A stretch of 18,848 nucleotides of DNA from Parcubacteria group bacterium GW2011_GWA2_47_7 (GCA_000999395.1 LCOM01000007.1:1-18848); one strand, 5' to 3'. Positions 4,432 through 12,653 are shown, counted from the stretch's first letter. Numbers and translations are program-made. The notes: generated by a model from the letters alone, not told the origin.

Positions 4432-7400
4432 TTATTTCGAGATTGTCTGAGCGTCAGTTGGGAGATTCTTGACCTTGTATCCATTCATCCAGTCAGCAGT
4501 TCCCGTACTGTGTCCATTGAGAGACTCATCGGACCACTTAAAGTTTCCAGTTACGGTCGCAAGGATGTTTGGTGCAGCATAGGTGTCTCCACCCAAGATG
4601 CTTGTCGAGACACTACTGTTGGTAACCACGCCAGCCATGGTTGCCTTAAGTAGGTATGTCTTCGAACCTGAAACCTGCTTGTTTGCGCCTGAACATGTGA
4701 GAGTTGTCGTAACAAGAGCACATGAACCGACTGCTACACCAGCAACAGCTTCATCCTCAAGCTGGAATCCAGTTGCTGTTTCACTGTTAGAAGAAGTCGC
4801 GACACTGAATGAGACCTTGTCCCATGAAATTGTGCCTGCAGCATCTGAGCTAATTGTGAATTTCGCAATTGTGACTACGCCGTTCGTGAGAACAGTAGTT
4901 GGAAGTGCAACTGTCGTAATGGTTGGCTTCGTCTTGAAGACGTAGGTCGCATTACCATTCAAAGCAGTGTTGTCATACAGCGTCTGGCCGTTTGAGTCCA
5001 TGTACTTTGTGCTGGAGTGCGATACTGCGACGTTCGATGACGTTGTTGCAAATCCGGTTCCGACACCACCAAGGTTTGCGTAGACATCAATGATCTTTGT
5101 GCCATTGAAAGGTACGTTTACCGAGAGGCCGGTTGCGGTAGCGGCAGTGCCGTTCATTGCAACACGAGTTAATTCCGTTGCGCCATCCTTGAATACCAAT
5201 TCAACGATAGCTGCACTGGAGGCTGCTGTCACCCCGATTTCATTCACTGTGAATGCATCATTGGTTGAGCTGTACTTGAAGGAAGCAACCTTCGGCATTG
5301 AGTTGGCTACCACATTGGCGATAGTCGGTGTCGATGCATCAAGTGCGACCGCCAAAGAGCCAACTGCGACGGTAATCGTCTGACCTGCAATTCCGGTCGC
5401 GGCAACTGCCTGACCTGAAGACTGCGAGGTACCAGAGACTGCGAGTGTCGCGACAGTTGTGGAGCCAGTATTTGAAGCTGCGCTAAGGTTAGCGTAGACT
5501 GCAAAGTTCATGGTTCCGTTCGCTGCAATTGCCTCATTGACCGAGAAGGTCTGGGATGCTGCACCTGCTGACTTTGTGGTTGACGTCTTCGTTCCGTAAA
5601 CGACATAGAGATTCGTCATGTCGGCAGGAACGATATCGGTAATGCCATCGTTCGGAAGAGTAAGCGTAATGGTATCAAGATTGACACCCTCAGAGCTTCC
5701 TGCCGTGAGGCGGAATTCTCCGATCTTATACGCTGACTGAGGAATAGTAACAGACTGATTTGCGTACGCTGTGTACTTTGCCATCACCATCGTGCCGGCT
5801 GCCACCGTAAGGGTGTTTCCGGACATTGCACCATTTGCAGTGTAATTCAACGATGAGCGCTTGTAGACGTTTGCTGATCCTGCAAGAAGGTTGAGGAGCA
5901 AAGTGTCACCTGCGGCAACAGTGTTTGTTCCATCGTTATCGAAGATATCACCACGGACCTCTACGACGACATCTTTACCTGGGGCAAGGATGAGTGAAGA
6001 GCCGAGGTTAAATATGCTTCCTCCCGGAACCATGTCCTGAGTCGAGCCCAATGCTACGCCATCTGCGTATACAGTAGTGCTGCGGACCTTTCCCCACGCA
6101 CCAGTTACAGTTGTCTCAGTGAAGCCAAAGGTGAGGCTCTCAACTTTGAGCTCCTCGCCCTGTGCACGGAAGACGAACTTCCCGAGGGAAACATTAGAGC
6201 CATTCAAGACGACGCTACCCGAAGGTGACGAGGTGTCTTTTGTGACAGTAAGTGTACCTTCATTGATTGTTGATGCTGAAACTGGTTCCAACGCAACAAA
6301 TGTAAGGGAGTTCACGGTCGGAGTCACAACAACGCCAAGCTGGGAATCCCAAATCTCAACATCCACTACGCGGCGGAGTGAGAACTTGAAGTTACGGCCT
6401 GAGCCACCAACGACATCGGCCATGACTTTCATTGTGTGAGAGCCTGCTTTCACAGTAACTGGCGTTGCAAATGCGAACGAGACAAAGCGATTTGCATCTG
6501 CCTGTGCAACTGCGGTGCTCACCTGAGTACCATCAATCATAAGGCGGAAGTTCACGACGTCTGCTGCATTGACAGAACCGATCTGCTGAAGGCGCAATGC
6601 CGTCAACTGAGTATCACGGTTGCCAATGCTGATGTTCGACTGCCACACAACAACGTCATTCTGGGGGTCAATGTTACCCACAGAAGTTGTTGCTGTGAAG
6701 TTTGCCGTTGCCATGCCGGAAGGAGCAGTTGCAAATGAGCTGGAGTTACCCGATGCTGGGAGTCCACCAACAACACCTGCGTCTGCTGTTGCATCGGTGA
6801 GCATCACGCCAAGGGTCTGACCATTCACACCAGTAGCGATATCTCCACGAACAGCAACCAAGACTGAGCTCATGGCGGGAACCGTCACGAGGCCTCCTGC
6901 ATCAGCAAAGTTAACGAATCCCTGTGAGAAGGAAGCAGAGTCGGTAAGACGTGCTGAACCTTGGTAGAGGTAAACGCTATTGACGGTTGCATCAGACGAA
7001 ATGCCTGTGCGCTGGAACTTCATCATCGTCACCTTTGCGGGAAGTGAGCTACCATTCGAGATCCGGAAGACCGCGAGTGTTGCTACGCCCTGAGGGGTGA
7101 TGAGTGTCTGGTTCATCGGAGAGGAAGCATCAAGTGCAACGGAAACTCCGGTGCCTGAAACTGCTGTCGTACCTGTTGAGCAGGATACTCCGGTGATCGG
7201 ACTGAATCCGGCAGCTGACGTACAACCTGAAGGAAGTGTTGTTCCTGGAGTGGTTGTGGTCGTTGTCGTTGTGCCTCCCATTGAGTTTGCCTTTGCGCGT
7301 GAGATGGCTCCAAAGTATCCCACTGCTGGTGTGATACCGTTGGCTGCCTGCCACGATGCAAGTGCTGCCTTTGTGAGTGAGCCGAAGTATCCGTACGATA

Positions 7401-7713
7401 CACCGACTGGCATCACGAGGTGACCCTGGGCGACGAGAAGCATCTGGAGTTCAGTTACTTCACTTCCCTTTGAACCCATAGTGATGTCGGGAGCAGAGAA
7501 CGTGTGTCCTCCTGCAACGACTGGTGTGCTTACACTACCACCCTGTGCGGCCTGAAGGGCAGCAACCTGGGCAAGCAGCGCGTTGATCTGAGCTGTAAGA
7601 TCGCTGATGGCATCTGCCGAAGCAACTGCCGGGCCCATCATCATGACGGCCGTCGCGATTCCTACGAATCCAGAAACGACTTTCGCCGTTTTCGTATTCT
7701 TAAAATTCATCAT
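4432..7713 (-). CDS. Secreted S-layer-like protein with peptidoglycan-binding-like domain, 1093 aa
   Basis: Residues 1-33 are a signal peptide ending in an AVASA motif. A short heptad-like coiled coil follows (ISDLTAQINALLAQVAALQ, 36-54). Residues about 70-145 resemble a PG_binding_1 fold (ITMGSKGSEVTELQMLLVAQ and a GYFG-LTKAALASWQ helix). A threonine linker (148-159) leads to roughly 900 residues of S/T/V/A/G-rich beta repeats with recurring motifs such as VALDAS-P near 192 and again later, VAVRGDIA/VEVRGDIF and FAVYANLS/IDVYANLG. Cysteines are few. The architecture is typical of large cell-surface or S-layer candidates in Parcubacteria; lattice formation is inferred, not shown. Start: two adjacent ATG codons (7713 and 7710) with no clear Shine-Dalgarno site. 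The gene stands alone, with a 3' UTR of about 175 nt and a strong terminator. Confidence 0.85.
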   Translation of the reverse strand: MMNFKNTKTAKVVSGFVGIATAVMMMGPAVASADAISDLTAQINALLAQVAALQAAQGGSVSTPVVAGGHTFSAPDITMGSKGSEVTELQMLLVAQGHLVMPVGVSYGYFGSLTKAALASWQAANGITPAVGYFGAISRAKANSMGGTTTTTTTTPGTTLPSGCTSAAGFSPITGVSCSTGTTAVSGTGVSVALDASSPMNQTLITPQGVATLAVFRISNGSSLPAKVTMMKFQRTGISSDATVNSVYLYQGSARLTDSASFSQGFVNFADAGGLVTVPAMSSVLVAVRGDIATGVNGQTLGVMLTDATADAGVVGGLPASGNSSSFATAPSGMATANFTATTSVGNIDPQNDVVVWQSNISIGNRDTQLTALRLQQIGSVNAADVVNFRLMIDGTQVSTAVAQADANRFVSFAFATPVTVKAGSHTMKVMADVVGGSGRNFKFSLRRVVDVEIWDSQLGVVVTPTVNSLTFVALEPVSASTINEGTLTVTKDTSSPSGSVVLNGSNVSLGKFVFRAQGEELKVESLTFGFTETTVTGAWGKVRSTTVYADGVALGSTQDMVPGGSIFNLGSSLILAPGKDVVVEVRGDIFDNDGTNTVAAGDTLLLNLLAGSANVYKRSSLNYTANGAMSGNTLTVAAGTMVMAKYTAYANQSVTIPQSAYKIGEFRLTAGSSEGVNLDTITLTLPNDGITDIVPADMTNLYVVYGTKTSTTKSAGAASQTFSVNEAIAANGTMNFAVYANLSAASNTGSTTVATLAVSGTSQSSGQAVAATGIAGQTITVAVGSLAVALDASTPTIANVVANSMPKVASFKYSSTNDAFTVNEIGVTAASSAAIVELVFKDGATELTRVAMNGTAATATGLSVNVPFNGTKIIDVYANLGGVGTGFATTSSNVAVSHSSTKYMDSNGQTLYDNTALNGNATYVFKTKPTITTVALPTTVLTNGVVTIAKFTISSDAAGTISWDKVSFSVATSSNSETATGFQLEDEAVAGVAVGSCALVTTTLTCSGANKQVSGSKTYLLKATMAGVVTNSSVSTSILGGDTYAAPNILATVTGNFKWSDESLNGHSTGTADWMNGYKVKNLPTDAQTISK

Positions 7714-8287
7714 ATATAGTCTGCTAATTAATGTGCGAACCTACTAATAACTTTCTTATAATTCACGGTAAGTATCATTACGCCCCTGTTCGGACGTCGG
7801 GAACACAGATCACATTCCCTACTCCGCACTCGACGTAATAATTTTGTGTACGACGAATATTTCTTTCTCACTACCGCAAGGTTGGAGTCCAAAATATTTT
7901 TCGTCCACGACGGGCACGACCAACTACTTTCGTATGTACCCTCTTGTCGAAGCACCTTGTGCACCTCTTCTTTCGAGTCTACATGCGCGCTTGGATTCGC
8001 ACCGAAATTGAAATCGTTCATTGAGTGAACGAATAACGAAATCCGTATTTCTCGAACACACTTCTCAAACAGAAAAGCTGCTCAAGAATCACACATCCGC
8101 TATTTTGTTTTCAATGAGCAATCCATTCGGCTTTCCTCCATGCGTTTCTGCTTTATCCTCCCGGACGAAACATTCGCATCGCTTCGCTTTCTGTACAAAC
8201 ATACAAAGACAGAATAACTCTGCTCTCGAAAGCACAATATAATTATAGTATTACTCTCACTTTCACGCCATCAAATGACGAGAAGAT

Positions 8288-8296
8288 TGTGGATAA
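8288..8296 (-). promoter_or_regulatory. DnaA-box-like 9-mer
   Basis: Exact TGTGGATAA, in the same orientation as the copies at 3411 and 9732, with a small hairpin 7 nt downstream. No dnaA, dnaN or AT-rich unwinding element is evident nearby, so it is not taken as an origin. Confidence 0.3.
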
Positions 8297-8530
8297 CATT
8301 TGCACAGCAAAGTGCTGTGGTTAGGCCACCACAAGAGCATACCTACGTACACCATCCCTGGTGACGTAAGGGGCATAGTACACGTTTACCCCTGTACCAG
8401 TCAAACAACGATATGGCATATTTGTGATGTATTTTCTGGGTATATTTCACCATCAAGGACATTCTCCGACGAACCCTTACACTATACGCTTTCAAATATG
8501 AAAGCCTTGTGAGTACTACACGGCAACAAT

Positions 8531-8565
8531 AAAAGACAGTCATGCGATATGCATGACTGTCTTTT
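8531..8565 (-). terminator. Terminator of the winged-helix gene
   Basis: AAAAGACAGTCATGC pairs perfectly with its complement over 15 bp around the loop GATAT. On the minus strand the T-rich end TTTTATTG follows. It begins 18 nt after the stop codon of the gene at 8583-9560. Confidence 0.8.
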
Positions 8566-8582
8566 AAAAAATGTCTTTTATG

Positions 8583-9560
8583 TTATCCCTCACGTAGGGA
8601 GTAAGTGCTCCAGCGACGCTCCCCCCTTTTTACAAGGACATTCTCGGAGACCATGGAGAGTAGCTCGCGCTGAATGGTCTTCTCGGAAATGCCGGGGATA
8701 CTTTTGGCGATATCACTGACCGTGATGGCGGGCTTCTGTTTGATCAAGGCAAGGATGATTTTTCGTCTATCATTTCTGGTCACATCGGGGTGCGAGCGGG
8801 CAATGACATCGCTATCGGAAATAGTCACGCGAGGCGGTGTGAAGAGGCGCTCCCTTTGCACACTCGGGATAAAACGCGGTGCTTCACGATTATCGTTTCG
8901 GGGCACTTCATTCTGTACTGTTTGTGGCATGGACTCCGAACGAGTAACTGGAACTGACGGAGTGAATGTCTGCGATGACTGCTCTTTGGACGTTGACGAC
9001 GAAGTATCTTTTGCGGAAATATTTTCTGCCACGGAGACTCCGGATTCCATGCGCATCTGCACCGGGGCAGGCACACTCTCTACTACCGACTTCTCCTCTA
9101 TCATCGGCCGAGTGTCACGGGGGACGTCAAAAAAACGTTCGTTCAACATCGCCTTACTTCGCTCCTGCATACGGTTCCACTCTGCTTCAACACCATCCCT
9201 TAATGCGAGATACTCCTTGCGAAGCATCGAGGCGTTCATCTCACTCATCATGCGCGTTGATGTTGCGACATCAAGAAAAGAGACAAGTTTTTCGATCTTC
9301 TTTATGACCGTACGGAGGGTGCTCATCTTCTCGCTCACCGAAGTCGATCCGGCCACCGTGATGTCCGAAAGCACATCGACTCCGACTTCGCGCACACGCC
9401 ACTTCATTGGCTCCTTGTCGGAGAGAATGTCTGTAACAAGATAGAGCGCAGTCGTGAGCTTCTCCGCCTTTCGCACAATGTATCCATATCCCTGATAAGT
9501 CTGTGGGGTCTGTCCAATAGTATTTGGTCTCCCCTGGTTATTGTCCTTTTGATGTTCCAT
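8583..9560 (-). CDS. Winged-helix (DeoR-like HTH) protein, 325 aa, putative transcription regulator
   Basis: The C-terminal 60 residues (about 262-323) form a winged helix: RRKIILALIKQKPAITVSDI, then a recognition-helix segment (ISEKTIQRELLSM) and a wing (NVLVKRGERRWSTYSL), of DeoR/Lrp-like type. The N-terminal part (about 25-155) is helical, beginning YGYIVRKAEKLTTALYLVTD, probably an oligomerisation or sensing domain. A long polar S/T/P-rich linker joins the two (about 165-255). There is no membrane segment. Upstream lie a consensus-like promoter and several TGTCYT repeats that overlap the -35 box and the likely transcription start, suggesting autoregulation (inference). The gene is monocistronic, with its own terminator. 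The N-terminus resembles proteins I associate with Parcubacteria genomes; the target genes are unknown. Confidence 0.82.
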   Translation of the reverse strand: MEHQKDNNQGRPNTIGQTPQTYQGYGYIVRKAEKLTTALYLVTDILSDKEPMKWRVREVGVDVLSDITVAGSTSVSEKMSTLRTVIKKIEKLVSFLDVATSTRMMSEMNASMLRKEYLALRDGVEAEWNRMQERSKAMLNERFFDVPRDTRPMIEEKSVVESVPAPVQMRMESGVSVAENISAKDTSSSTSKEQSSQTFTPSVPVTRSESMPQTVQNEVPRNDNREAPRFIPSVQRERLFTPPRVTISDSDVIARSHPDVTRNDRRKIILALIKQKPAITVSDIAKSIPGISEKTIQRELLSMVSENVLVKRGERRWSTYSLREG

Positions 9561-9563
9561 ATA

Positions 9564-9704
9564 GTGTCTTTATGTTGTCCTTATATGTATCACAAACATT
9601 AGTAAAAGTCAAGTGTCTTAATTTATTCTGTCCTTGAAGGCCGTGGAGTACTGATTTGTGCCTATCATACTCGTCTGATACGAAATGTCTAATAGTGTCC
9701 TAAT
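9564..9704. repeat. Cluster of TGTCYT direct repeats, putative operator
   Basis: Related 10-mers (plus strand): 9564 GTGTCTTTAT, 9574 GTTGTCCTTA, 9613 GTGTCTTAAT, 9628 CTGTCCTTGA, 9685 ATGTCTAAT and 9695 GTGTCCTAAT. All have the same orientation. Two pairs are spaced 10-11 nt apart, one helical turn. Sites overlap the -35 box and the predicted transcription start of the winged-helix gene. Confidence 0.55.
9584..9612 (-). promoter_or_regulatory. Promoter of the winged-helix gene
   Basis: Minus strand: -35 TTGACT (9612-9607), 17-nt spacer, -10 TACATA (9589-9584). Predicted start about 9577, giving a 5' leader of roughly 17 nt before the ATG at 9560. Confidence 0.7.
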
Positions 9705-9731
9705 GAAATTTTAAAAGATAGAAAAAGAGCC

Positions 9732-9740
9732 TGTGGATAA
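9732..9740 (-). promoter_or_regulatory. DnaA-box-like 9-mer
   Basis: Exact TGTGGATAA just outside the large inverted-repeat element (9750-9840). Third copy in the window, same orientation as the others. Confidence 0.3.
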
Positions 9741-9749
9741 CCTACGCTC

Positions 9750-9840
9750 GGTATTGCTTTTAAAGTGTACGGATAAAAGTCTGCTGACTTTTTCCTCAGA
9801 CTCGCCTGCCCGGCTGCGTAGCCACTTTAAAAGCAATACC
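9750..9840. repeat. Large inverted-repeat element, copy 1 (candidate structured RNA or DNA hairpin)
   Basis: An 18-bp perfect inverted repeat (9750-9767 with 9823-9840; left arm GGTATTGCTTTTAAAGTG) encloses 55 nt. The interior starts with ACGGATAAAAGTC and contains the small hairpin AAAAGTC-TGCT-GACTTTT, followed by CTCAGACTC and a C/G-rich part ending CGTAGCC. The same plan recurs at 18241-18388. There the arms differ, but the changes are compensatory. No ORF or protein-coding logic explains the region. Confidence 0.8.
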
Positions 9841-9843
9841 TCG

Positions 9844-9908
9844 CTCGCAGGGTGGAGAAACTGCGAGAGGCCTTTCAAAATTGGTAAACCCTCGCTTAAG
9901 AGAAAATT
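9844..9908. repeat. Hairpin module following element copy 1
   Basis: CTCGCAG (9844-9850) pairs with CTGCGAG (9861-9867). Then come AGGCCTTTCAAAATTGG and CCTCGCTTAAGAG, the latter able to form a small CTC/GAG hairpin. Thirty-four nucleotides (9859-9892) are identical to 10118-10151. A degenerate related segment lies at about 9945-9990. Confidence 0.65.
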
Positions 9909-10022
9909 GCTCGTTGCTACGCGAAGACCATGCCAAGCCCAGGGGCCTCCGCAAGGCTTTTCAAAAGAGAGAACACTCTCGCTGAAGAGGGTGGCGTGTT
10001 TCGCGGGTGATGTGCTTAATCT

Positions 10023-10080
10023 GCCAAACAACTACTTTAAGGGTCACCCTTTCAAAGCCAAGGGTAACCTTTAGTTTGGC
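10023..10080. repeat. Nested palindromes in the ftsK upstream region
   Basis: GCCAAAC (10023-10029) pairs with GTTTGGC (10074-10080). Inside are AAGGG-TCA-CCCTT and an AAGG-GTAA-CCTT hairpin. The 3-nt-loop palindromes resemble in form those near the transposase, but not in sequence. Confidence 0.55.
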
Positions 10081-10098
10081 GGGATACTAAGAAAATAC

Positions 10099-10170
10099 CT
10101 CGCTCACATGGTGATGCAACTGCGAGAGGCCTTTCAAAATTGGTAAACCCTTACTGAAGAGAATCTTGCC
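10099..10170. repeat. Hairpin module, second copy in the ftsK upstream region
   Basis: CTCGC (10099-10103) pairs with GCGAG (10122-10126) and encloses TCAC-ATG-GTGA. The 34-nt block 10118-10151 is identical to that in the first module. It ends in a CTGAAGAG-type segment. The preceding AAATACC resembles the AATACC end of the large element's right arm, so it may be a truncated copy of the whole element. Confidence 0.65.
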
Positions 10171-10255
10171 ATTCCAATAAAAAAACATCAGAGAATATCT
10201 TTAGACTCACCCATCGCACGGCGCTGTATAACTATCATCTATGGAGGGAAAACTT

Positions 10256-10342
10256 ATGCCCATTTTTTTGAATCTTTTTATGGTAAAATCAGGACAAATT
10301 AATTACCGCTATGATGAAAAAACGAAAAACTCGGGAGAGTAA
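10256..10342 (+). CDS. Possible 28-aa leader ORF overlapping the start of ftsK
   Basis: ATG at 10256 follows GGAGGGAAAACTT, a strong Shine-Dalgarno site at good spacing. The frame (MPIFLNLFMVKSGQINYRYD and so on) ends at TAA 10340-10342, 32 nt inside ftsK in another frame. ftsK itself has no clear ribosome binding site, so coupled translation is possible. The ORF is short and could be chance. Confidence 0.3.
   Translation: MPIFLNLFMVKSGQINYRYDEKTKNSGE
10282..10289 (+). promoter_or_regulatory. Extended -10 element upstream of ftsK
   Basis: TGG followed by TAAAAT (10284-10289) matches an extended -10 motif with one mismatch. No good -35 is seen. The predicted start is about 15 nt before the ftsK ATG. 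An alternative TATAAC lies at 10227-10232. Confidence 0.35.
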
Positions 10343-12653
10343 AAATTGGGACAAAAAGGAACGAAAAGATGTGAGTTTAAAAAAGAAGGGATTTTGGTCT
10401 GGACTGCGTGAAGAGACGCGCAATTCTATTCTTGGAATCATGTTCATACTTCTTGCCACTCTCCTCATTGGGGCAGCGCTCACCGGTTCCGGACCTCAGG
10501 ACGAAAAGCGACCGTACATTGTCTTTCTTTATGAAGGAATACATTTCCTCTTTGGTGTCGGCTACTATGTTGTCCCTACCCTCTTCGTCCTTCTCGGAAT
10601 AAACTTCTTTCGCGCCAAGGAGAGGAGCTTCACCACGGCGGCGCTTGTTGCTGGTCCGTTTTTTGTTCTTTCATCACTCGGCCTTCTTTCGCAGATGAGC
10701 ATTGCCGACGGAACGTCAGGGCTTGGTGGTTTGATCGGATATTATATTGTCATGCCAATGGTCGCACTCTTTGCAGGAACGCTCACTGCGATATTGCTCA
10801 CGACCGTGCTCCTCATTGCCATCCTCGTGCTTTTTGATACTCCGCTTCATCTCGGCTTTATGTTCTCGTTCTTCAAATTCTTTCGACCAAAAAAAGTTGA
10901 TAACGCAGCCGGAGATGCACTTGTCACCAACCTCAACCAAATCGAAGGTGGGGAGACGGAGGTCATCTCACTCAGGAATCCCCCCATAGAGCCCGAAGCG
11001 CATGATGATGAGGAGGCGCGTAGGGATAGTGTGTCTATCGAGAAGTCGCCAGTCTTTTCCGCAACGAATAAGCGCACCTCAAAACCTAAAGTCGACGAGG
11101 TTCCTTTTCGCTTCAACTCGACGCTTCATTCCACTTATACCCCTCCCCCACTCTCGCTCTTGGCACATGACAAAGGAAAGCCTGGCTACGGTGATATCAA
11201 GGCGAATGCAAATATCATCAAACGCTCGTTCCAGAATTTTGGCATTCACGTTGAGATGGATGAGGTCTCCGTCGGGCCGTCGATTACACGCTATGCACTC
11301 AAACCCGCAGAGGGCGTTCGCCTCTCAAAGATTACGACCCTTCAGCACGACCTTGAGCTCGCACTCGCGGCGGCACCGATTCGCATCGAAGCACCCATTC
11401 CCGGAAAATCTCTCGTGGGAATCGAGATGCCGAACACCACGAAGTCGACGGTCGGACTCGGAACACTCCTTGGCGAAGCGGAGTGGGCGGCAAACCCGAA
11501 TCCCCTCTACGTTCCTCTGGGGAAGGGAATCTCAGGACTCGCCCAATTCATGAATATCGCAAAGATGCCGCACGTCATGGTGGCCGGAGCAACTGGTTCG
11601 GGAAAGTCGGTCACGATACACACCATTATCACCTCTCTATTATATAGAAACTCGCCGGAGCAACTCCGCTTCATCATGGTGGATCCGAAGCGCGTTGAAC
11701 TCACCCTCTATAATGGTATTCCCCACCTCTTGACCCCTGTCGTCACGGAAGCCAAGAAGGCTATCCTCACGCTCAAGTGGGCAACAAAGGAAATGGATAG
11801 GCGCTACGACGTACTCCAAGAAGAAAAAGTGCGAGACATTGCTTCGTATCACAAATCAATCCTTCAACCGGCACTCGAAAAATATGAGAAACAAAAAAAG
11901 GATGGGGCATTTGGCGAAGGCGAGGAGCCGGAACTTCCTGAACTCATGCCGTATATTGTCATCATTATCGATGAGTTGGCAGACCTCATGAGTGCATACC
12001 CGCGCGAACTCGAATCGGCGATCGTTCGCCTCGCCCAGATGAGTCGTGCCGTTGGTATTCACCTCATGATTGCTACGCAGCGCCCCTCGGTCAATGTCAT
12101 TACCGGACTCATCAAGGCAAATATTCCGGCACGCATCGCGCTTCAGGTCGCCTCGCAGATTGATTCCCGCACAATTCTTGATACATCGGGCGCGGAAAAT
12201 CTCCTTGGAGCCGGCGATATGCTCTATCTGTCATCAGAAATGCCGAAGCCGATTCGCTTACAGTCCGCATTTATTTCTGAAACTGAGGTCAAGAATGTCG
12301 TCAAATTCCTCAAAGACCATTATGACGGAACGCTCGGAGATGAAATCAATGTCACCAAAGATACAGAGAATCGGAATGCCTTCTTTGGGGGAATTCCCGA
12401 GGATGCAATATCCGGAGAGGCTGATGATGAAGAGGATGACAAATATGAGGCAGCAAAAGAGCTCGTCATGAAGGAGGGCAAGGCATCGACATCCTATCTT
12501 CAGCGTCGCCTTGGACTCGGATACGCGCGCGCAGCACGCATCATGGATATCCTCGAGGAAAAGGGCGTTATCGGCGCGGGAGAGGGGGCGAAACCGCGCA
12601 CGGTCCTCATGCGCGATGATAAGACGGAGGGATTCGGACGAGAAGAAGATTAA
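10311..12653 (+). CDS. ftsK: DNA translocase FtsK/SpoIIIE, 780 aa
   Basis: A septum-anchored ATPase that pumps double-stranded DNA during chromosome segregation and cell division. The N-terminus is basic (1-30). Four hydrophobic stretches follow at about 38-57, 77-99, 107-128 and 139-175, forming the membrane domain. A variable linker runs to about 270. The motor has Walker A GATGSGKSV (426-434), MVDPKRVEL, Walker B region IVIIIDELADLM (D554-E555) and the ATQRPSVNVITG-IKANIPARIA block. The C-terminal winged-helix gamma domain (about 700-765, YLQRRLGLGYARAARIMDIL) binds orienting DNA sequences in characterised homologues. Length is normal and the frame intact. Two adjacent ATG codons (10311, 10314) are possible starts. 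Convergent with the small gene at 12715-12927, sharing a terminator. Confidence 0.97.
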   Translation: MMKKRKTRESKNWDKKERKDVSLKKKGFWSGLREETRNSILGIMFILLATLLIGAALTGSGPQDEKRPYIVFLYEGIHFLFGVGYYVVPTLFVLLGINFFRAKERSFTTAALVAGPFFVLSSLGLLSQMSIADGTSGLGGLIGYYIVMPMVALFAGTLTAILLTTVLLIAILVLFDTPLHLGFMFSFFKFFRPKKVDNAAGDALVTNLNQIEGGETEVISLRNPPIEPEAHDDEEARRDSVSIEKSPVFSATNKRTSKPKVDEVPFRFNSTLHSTYTPPPLSLLAHDKGKPGYGDIKANANIIKRSFQNFGIHVEMDEVSVGPSITRYALKPAEGVRLSKITTLQHDLELALAAAPIRIEAPIPGKSLVGIEMPNTTKSTVGLGTLLGEAEWAANPNPLYVPLGKGISGLAQFMNIAKMPHVMVAGATGSGKSVTIHTIITSLLYRNSPEQLRFIMVDPKRVELTLYNGIPHLLTPVVTEAKKAILTLKWATKEMDRRYDVLQEEKVRDIASYHKSILQPALEKYEKQKKDGAFGEGEEPELPELMPYIVIIIDELADLMSAYPRELESAIVRLAQMSRAVGIHLMIATQRPSVNVITGLIKANIPARIALQVASQIDSRTILDTSGAENLLGAGDMLYLSSEMPKPIRLQSAFISETEVKNVVKFLKDHYDGTLGDEINVTKDTENRNAFFGGIPEDAISGEADDEEDDKYEAAKELVMKEGKASTSYLQRRLGLGYARAARIMDILEEKGVIGAGEGAKPRTVLMRDDKTEGFGREED

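Larger units (their letters stand above)
7714..8580. other. Long intergenic region without a convincing gene
   Basis: About 870 nt separate the S-layer-like gene from the terminator of the winged-helix gene. Open frames here are short, lack ribosome binding sites and have unremarkable translations. Visible items are a DnaA-box 9-mer (8288), a 7-bp hairpin CACAGCA-AAG-TGCTGTG (8303-8319) and a GACGAA/TTCGTC pairing around 7853-7904. The promoter of the large surface gene must lie near 7730-7800, but no box is convincing. A degenerate gene remnant cannot be excluded. Confidence 0.5.

Noticed and set aside
7728..8021. 97-codon minus-strand ORF upstream of the S-layer-like gene
   Set aside because: No Shine-Dalgarno site or promoter fits it, the translation shows no domain pattern, and it would run up to the start of the surface gene without a terminator. 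A decayed gene is possible but not supported.
8281..8330. Replication origin
   Set aside because: Only one DnaA-box 9-mer is present here, without dnaA/dnaN, box clusters or an AT-rich unwinding region.
8674..9444. 256-codon plus-strand ORF
   Set aside because: It is antisense to the winged-helix gene. The protein on the minus strand has a recognisable domain, promoter and terminator, while the plus-strand frame has none.
9711..10031. 106-codon minus-strand ORF sharing EKVSRLLSV-KSN with the ORF at 17989-18312
   Set aside because: The shared peptide comes from the conserved arm and hairpin of the large inverted-repeat element. Differences preserve base pairing between arms rather than protein sequence.
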